Shown here: in pieces, positions 61,133 through 64,000 of the stretch | How the letters are laid out: each line of letters starts with the position of its first letter | How positions within the stretch are numbered: the first letter of the stretch is position 1 | DNA from: an uncultured Oscillospiraceae bacterium | Lineage (GTDB): Bacteria; Bacillota; Clostridia; Oscillospirales; Oscillospiraceae | Assembly: GCA_934572335.1 (NCBI GenBank) | Contig: CAKTKU010000003.1 | Location: forward strand, 62,001 to 126,000 | Reading direction: 5' to 3' | Length of the DNA: 64,000 nucleotides | Notes under the pieces: model-generated | Told to the model about the DNA's origin: nothing | The model's database searches: none | What the model saw: the letters and a program-made list of their open reading frames with translations, nothing else | Position numbers and translations under genes: made by a program

Positions 61133-62335
61133 TCACAGGCCGAACACGGCCGCCATTTTACCGGATGCAGCCTGCATTTGATTTATGTCGGCTTTAACAT
61201 AAAAATTCAGCGTCGTGCTTGCATTGGTGTGCCCTAATATCTCCTGCACGCTCTTCACGTCTGCGCCGCTGCTCAATAGTAATGTAGCACAGCTATGTCT
61301 CAAATCATGCGGCGACATATCAGGCAGACCGTTGACCTTCATAAAATGCTTCACCCTATGCGTCACAGCATTGGGGTCTCTCGGCGCAAAAATACCGGCT
61401 TCCCCCGGAAAAATAAAGCTGTCATCAAGAATAGTATCCGGGTTTTCCACCTTGCGCTCCTCTTTCAGTGCTTTCAGCAGATTCAGAGTGCTGTTCATAA
61501 GCGGTATAGTGCGCAAACTTGCCGCTGTTTTGGGAGTGCTTACTGTTATCCCGCTCTTCGCAGTATATGTCACGCTGCGCTCTACTTTCACAAGTGAGCG
61601 GGTTTCGTCAATATCTCCCCATTTCAATCCGATGCACTCGCCGCGTCTTATTCCCGTTGTTATCATCAGGTGCAGCATACATCTGAAATCGAGCGGGCAC
61701 TCATTCAGCGCGGAGAAAAAGACCTTTGCAGCTTCCGGAGAAAAGGCGTCTATCTGCTTCTTGGCAAGCTTCGGCGGGTCGACTTTGTCCATCGGGTTTT
61801 TGAGAATAATTTCCTGTTTCTGCGCATACGCAAAAATCATGTTCAGCGTTCTGTAATGATGATGTACCGTCTGCGGGGCAAAGCTTTTCTCTGTGCGCAG
61901 GTAAATAATAAATTTCTGTATGTCTATTGCTGTTATCTGCTGGAGCGGGTTTTGACCAAAATAGGCGGTTATGTTCTTGATAGTATCATTATAGAATGAG
62001 ATTGTTTTCGGCTTATGCTCCCCGTTGTCAATACAGATGGGAAACCAGTCATTGAGAACAAACGATGAAAACGGAGTTCTTGTGCGTTCTATCTCGCGTG
62101 CCTTTACTCGCTCGGGGTCAAGTAAATCGCGTTTATATTCCGCTCTTGCATGTTCTTCCCATTGCGCAGCGGCTTTATGCGCTGCACGTTCAGCTTTTGA
62201 GGGGGCGAGCGCCTCGGGAACTGTCCATGTGGTCGTTCTGAATATTTGTTTGTCGTTCTTGTCACGGCCTACACAGGCTCTGAACCTGTAAGAGAAAACC
62301 TTCCCGTCTTTCATGTTTGGTGTGACTGCTGCCAT
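61133..62335 (-). CDS. Tyrosine-type site-specific integrase
   Basis: 400 residues from the ATG at 62335 (AAAGG nine bases upstream; an in-frame ATG at 62344 is also possible). An N-terminal arm-binding domain (KDGKVFSYRFRACVGRDKND), a SAM-like core-binding domain (about 85-180) and a catalytic domain with Arg in TTGIRRGECIGLKW, Lys near TPKTAASLRTIPL, the box-II HDLRHSCATLLLSSG, and HTNASTTLNFYV carrying the last His and the nucleophile Tyr. It lies 180 bases from the right tRNA-Val copy, as usual for tRNA-targeting elements, and should catalyse integration and excision. Confidence 0.93.
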   Translation of the reverse strand: MAAVTPNMKDGKVFSYRFRACVGRDKNDKQIFRTTTWTVPEALAPSKAERAAHKAAAQWEEHARAEYKRDLLDPERVKAREIERTRTPFSSFVLNDWFPICIDNGEHKPKTISFYNDTIKNITAYFGQNPLQQITAIDIQKFIIYLRTEKSFAPQTVHHHYRTLNMIFAYAQKQEIILKNPMDKVDPPKLAKKQIDAFSPEAAKVFFSALNECPLDFRCMLHLMITTGIRRGECIGLKWGDIDETRSLVKVERSVTYTAKSGITVSTPKTAASLRTIPLMNSTLNLLKALKEERKVENPDTILDDSFIFPGEAGIFAPRDPNAVTHRVKHFMKVNGLPDMSPHDLRHSCATLLLSSGADVKSVQEILGHTNASTTLNFYVKADINQMQAASGKMAAVFGL

Positions 62336-62398
62336 CGATAACATCCTTTCTTTGCTATCAACGGTTTTATCCCGGCACAGCAGCAAAGCAGTCCAAAT

Positions 62399-62420
62399 GT
62401 TGACACTTTTGTTGACACTG
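62399..62420 (+). repeat. Integrase arm-type repeat, right
   Basis: Matches the left block at 55801-55822 in 21 of 22 positions, in the same orientation, with two GTTGACA units spaced 12 bases apart. It sits between the integrase start and the right tRNA copy. Confidence 0.6.
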
Positions 62421-62466
62421 TGCTCGAACGCAATTTCTGCTGTTTTCCAAATATGCTATAAAGTAC

Positions 62467-62499
62467 AAAAAAGCACCGAAAATCGAAATTTCCAGTGCC
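62467..62499 (-). terminator. Terminator of the right tRNA-Val
   Basis: GCAC/GTGC and CGAAAA-type inner pairs (62473-62498), followed on the minus strand by six T. It lies inside the element, 17 bases after the tRNA. Confidence 0.65.
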
Positions 62500-62515
62500 T
62501 TTTTGCTTATAAATG

Positions 62516-62591
62516 TGGTGGACGATACAAGACTCGAACTTGTGACCTCCCGCACGTCAAGCGGATGCGCTACCAGCTGCGCCAATCGTCC
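62516..62591 (-). tRNA. tRNA-Val (GAC), right copy
   Basis: Identical over all 76 bases to the left copy. It has a normal promoter on the chromosome side (62612-62640), which marks it as the place where the host 5-prime half was kept. CCA is encoded. Confidence 0.95.
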
Positions 62592-62611
62592 TTTTGTTTC
62601 AAGCAAGGGGT

Positions 62612-62640
62612 ATTTTATACTATGTGCGTCCAATTGTCAA
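62612..62640 (-). promoter_or_regulatory. Promoter of the right tRNA-Val
   Basis: TTGACA (62635-62640) and TAAAAT (62612-62617) with a 17-base spacer on the minus strand. Confidence 0.8.
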
Positions 62641-62689
62641 GAGTTTTTTTCAGCTTATTTCTTTTGCTCTTCTTTTCCTCCGCACACAC

Positions 62690-62721
62690 AAAAAAGGAAG
62701 CGCTCTCGCGCTCCCTTTTTT
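62690..62721 (-). terminator. Terminator of the zinc-ribbon gene
   Basis: A tract, GGAAGCGC, tetraloop, GCGCTCCC, T tract; works on the minus strand and probably on both. Confidence 0.8.
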
Positions 62722-62745
62722 GCTTTGAAGTCAAACACAGAGTTT

Positions 62746-63390
62746 TTAATCCACGCAGTAGATCGTGACAGTCTGCTGCACGCCGAAGGCTTCCACCGTG
62801 AGCCTCACGCCGCCGGCGATCGTGCCGATAATCGTGACCTGGCAGCTTTGCGTGTCGTCGCTCGGTGTGAGCTGGAGCACCGTATCATCACTGACGGACC
62901 ATGTGAACTTCACGCCCTCGATCGTCAGCGGGTACGGCACGGCGGTCAGCGGTACGACCTCATTCTGGCTCAGATGCATCGTGAACTCAGTGACCGTGTT
63001 CTCATAGTTCTTGATATCTATCTTCTCCAGCGACGGGGTCGGGGTCGGCGGCGCTGTGGGCGCGGCTTCAATGTTGGGGACATTGCTCGTCACCGCGACC
63101 GGCGGCGTGACCTTCGTCTCCACCTGATCTGCGCCGTTAAGGCTCGTCGACACCATGACTATGACCGCAAGGATAACTGCTACAACCAATATCAAACCGA
63201 AAATCATTTGCCATTTTGTGTTTGTCTCCGCCCGCTCGTAGGAGGCAGTGCCTCTGACTGTCCCAGGAGTCGTGCCGGGCGTTCTGGAGCTCTGCGTAAC
63301 TCTGCGCGTGCCGCAGTTCGGGCAGCGGCTGCGCATTGACGAAAACGTCTCCCCGCACCGGCGGCATTTAACTTCAGGAATCATGCCCAT
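62746..63390 (-). CDS. Zinc-ribbon membrane protein with extracellular beta domain
   Basis: 214 residues. The N-terminal zinc ribbon is CRRCGETFSSMRSRCPNCG (9-27). A Thr/Arg-rich linker, one membrane segment (about 61-83), a Pro/Thr linker and a C-terminal beta domain (about 115-214) with FTWSVSDDTVLQLTP and GTIAGGVRLTVEAFGVQQTV, similar to Ig-like BIG2 repeats. GAGGAGG lies nine bases before the ATG. A MITE lies 105 bases upstream. Function unknown. Confidence 0.72.
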   Translation of the reverse strand: MGMIPEVKCRRCGETFSSMRSRCPNCGTRRVTQSSRTPGTTPGTVRGTASYERAETNTKWQMIFGLILVVAVILAVIVMVSTSLNGADQVETKVTPPVAVTSNVPNIEAAPTAPPTPTPSLEKIDIKNYENTVTEFTMHLSQNEVVPLTAVPYPLTIEGVKFTWSVSDDTVLQLTPSDDTQSCQVTIIGTIAGGVRLTVEAFGVQQTVTIYCVD

Positions 63391-63495
63391 TTACAAGTTC
63401 CTCCTCATTCTATGTAACCACTCCCATCGGTCTTTCAGAGCAGCGCCGAAGCACACATCTCTCCGGCATATTCCGCTCCTCTCATACTGACAGGT

Positions 63496-63851
63496 TACCC
63501 TCGATTGACAAGGACACACACGGTTTTGACGGGCAGAAAAGCGCCCATACATCCTCAAAGACCTTGCAAATACACAAAGTATTCCCAGCGGCCTTTTCGT
63601 CGTCTGACCGCTTTTCTGCCACGGCAAAACTGCTTTGCACCTGACAGCGATGGATTTTCGTGTGATTTTTGGTTTTTGAGGCAAAGAACACAACCTGTCT
63701 CTGTACTCCGAGCAAAGCCCAGCAAAGCGGGTTTGCGAGGAAAGAGGAAGAAGGAGCGAGCATAATGGAGTTTTCACCGAAGGGCGGAAACGAAATGGCG
63801 CGAGCTTCTTCTGACGTTGTCGGGCGTATGTGCTCTTGTCAACCGAGGGTA
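63496..63851. mobile_element. MITE-like repeat, copy 2
   Basis: 356 bases with flanking TA, same orientation and ends as copy 1. It also lies directly upstream of a minus-strand gene. On the plus strand a short frame beginning MEFSPKGGNEMARASSDVVG has an AAGGAG before it and runs on into the flank, but in copy 1 the second codon of that frame is a stop, so it is not a conserved gene. Confidence 0.82.
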
Positions 63852-64000
63852 ATAGAATCGCTTATAAATAATACATCTTATTGTGCTTTTCGTCAAGTCT
63901 TGCGGTACACTTTTGGGCAAATTGGGGCAATTTTTCGCCTATTATTCCCCACTATGCCCCCAATTTTCGCTTGTTCCGCGTCAACAGGGCGGGTATTATT
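63852..64000. other. Right edge, no feature seen
   Basis: AT-richer sequence next to the MITE. Nothing is supported on either strand. Confidence 0.3.

Larger units (their letters stand above)
55618..62591. mobile_element. Integrative element in tRNA-Val, about 6.9 kb
   Basis: A 78-base direct repeat (55618-55695 and 62514-62591), containing a whole tRNA-Val gene, bounds a segment that is clearly more AT-rich than the chromosome. Inside, a tyrosine integrase lies next to the right end, and paired arm-type repeats lie near both ends. Other contents are a helicase, a divergent regulator/operator switch, a SAM-I-like riboswitch unit and small membrane and zinc-ribbon genes. No relaxase, capsid or type IV secretion gene is seen, so it is probably a satellite-like or mobilizable element. 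Confidence 0.85.

Noticed and set aside
61215..61856. Plus-strand frame opposite the integrase
   Set aside because: Shadow of the integrase, whose catalytic motifs are intact on the minus strand.

Overview
The window looks like a GC-rich (roughly 60 percent), endospore-forming member of the Clostridia, probably a gut-type Oscillospirales-like lineage. The evidence is a Gram-positive PolC, a spoIIGA-sigE pair, the MEP isoprenoid genes in the usual clostridial order, S-box and L-box riboswitches and lipoprotein-type ABC binding proteins. I cannot place it to genus from sequence alone.

Layout. 1-8.5 kb (minus): pyrH-frr-uppS-dxr-rseP-ispG-polC with a leading EamA transporter; cdsA is absent from its usual slot and polC runs off the left edge. 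8.6-10.3 kb (plus): spoIIGA-sigE behind a Spo0A-type promoter. 10.3-14.2 kb (minus): an ECF sigma factor fused to a membrane anchor and an outside domain, then a broken heavy-metal-type P-type ATPase with its small DUF6110-like partner. 14.5-17.5 kb (plus): a lysine riboswitch controlling an amino-acid ABC transporter. 17.5-29.2 kb (minus): one long unit of glycogen synthase, a GH13 enzyme with an unusual N-terminal extension, and five GT-C-type membrane glycosyltransferases, four of them paralogues of the glucosyltransferase II family. 29.3-36.1 kb: small exporter, acyltransferase, Ig-like lipoprotein, another GT39 protein, and a two-gene unit of a cytosolic BMP-domain protein with a metallophosphoesterase. 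36.1-42.3 kb (minus): an oppBCDFA operon whose OppA appears circularly permuted. 42.4-51.1 kb (minus): a sugar or cyclitol ABC transporter (RbsBAC type) with two Gfo/Idh/MocA dehydrogenases, two TIM-barrel isomerases and an arylamine N-acetyltransferase, behind a 260-nt structured leader. 51.2-55.1 kb: a Nif11-like small protein, a lipoprotein / ECF sigma / anti-sigma-like operon with a probable autoregulated promoter, and an SGNH hydrolase.

55.1-63.9 kb is accessory DNA. Two about 355-bp MITE-like repeats with TIRs and TA target duplications flank an approximately 6.9-kb integrative element bounded by a 78-bp direct repeat that contains a complete tRNA-Val(GAC) gene on each side. The element is visibly more AT-rich and carries a tyrosine integrase with paired arm-type repeats, a divergent regulator/operator switch, an SF2 helicase, membrane and zinc-ribbon proteins, and a SAM-I-like riboswitch with terminator in front of a gene for an RNA-polymerase alpha-CTD-like protein.

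The most interesting items are the SAM-controlled alpha-CTD gene on the mobile element, the circularly permuted OppA, the membrane-tethered ECF sigma factor, and the glycogen-synthase/GT-C operon.
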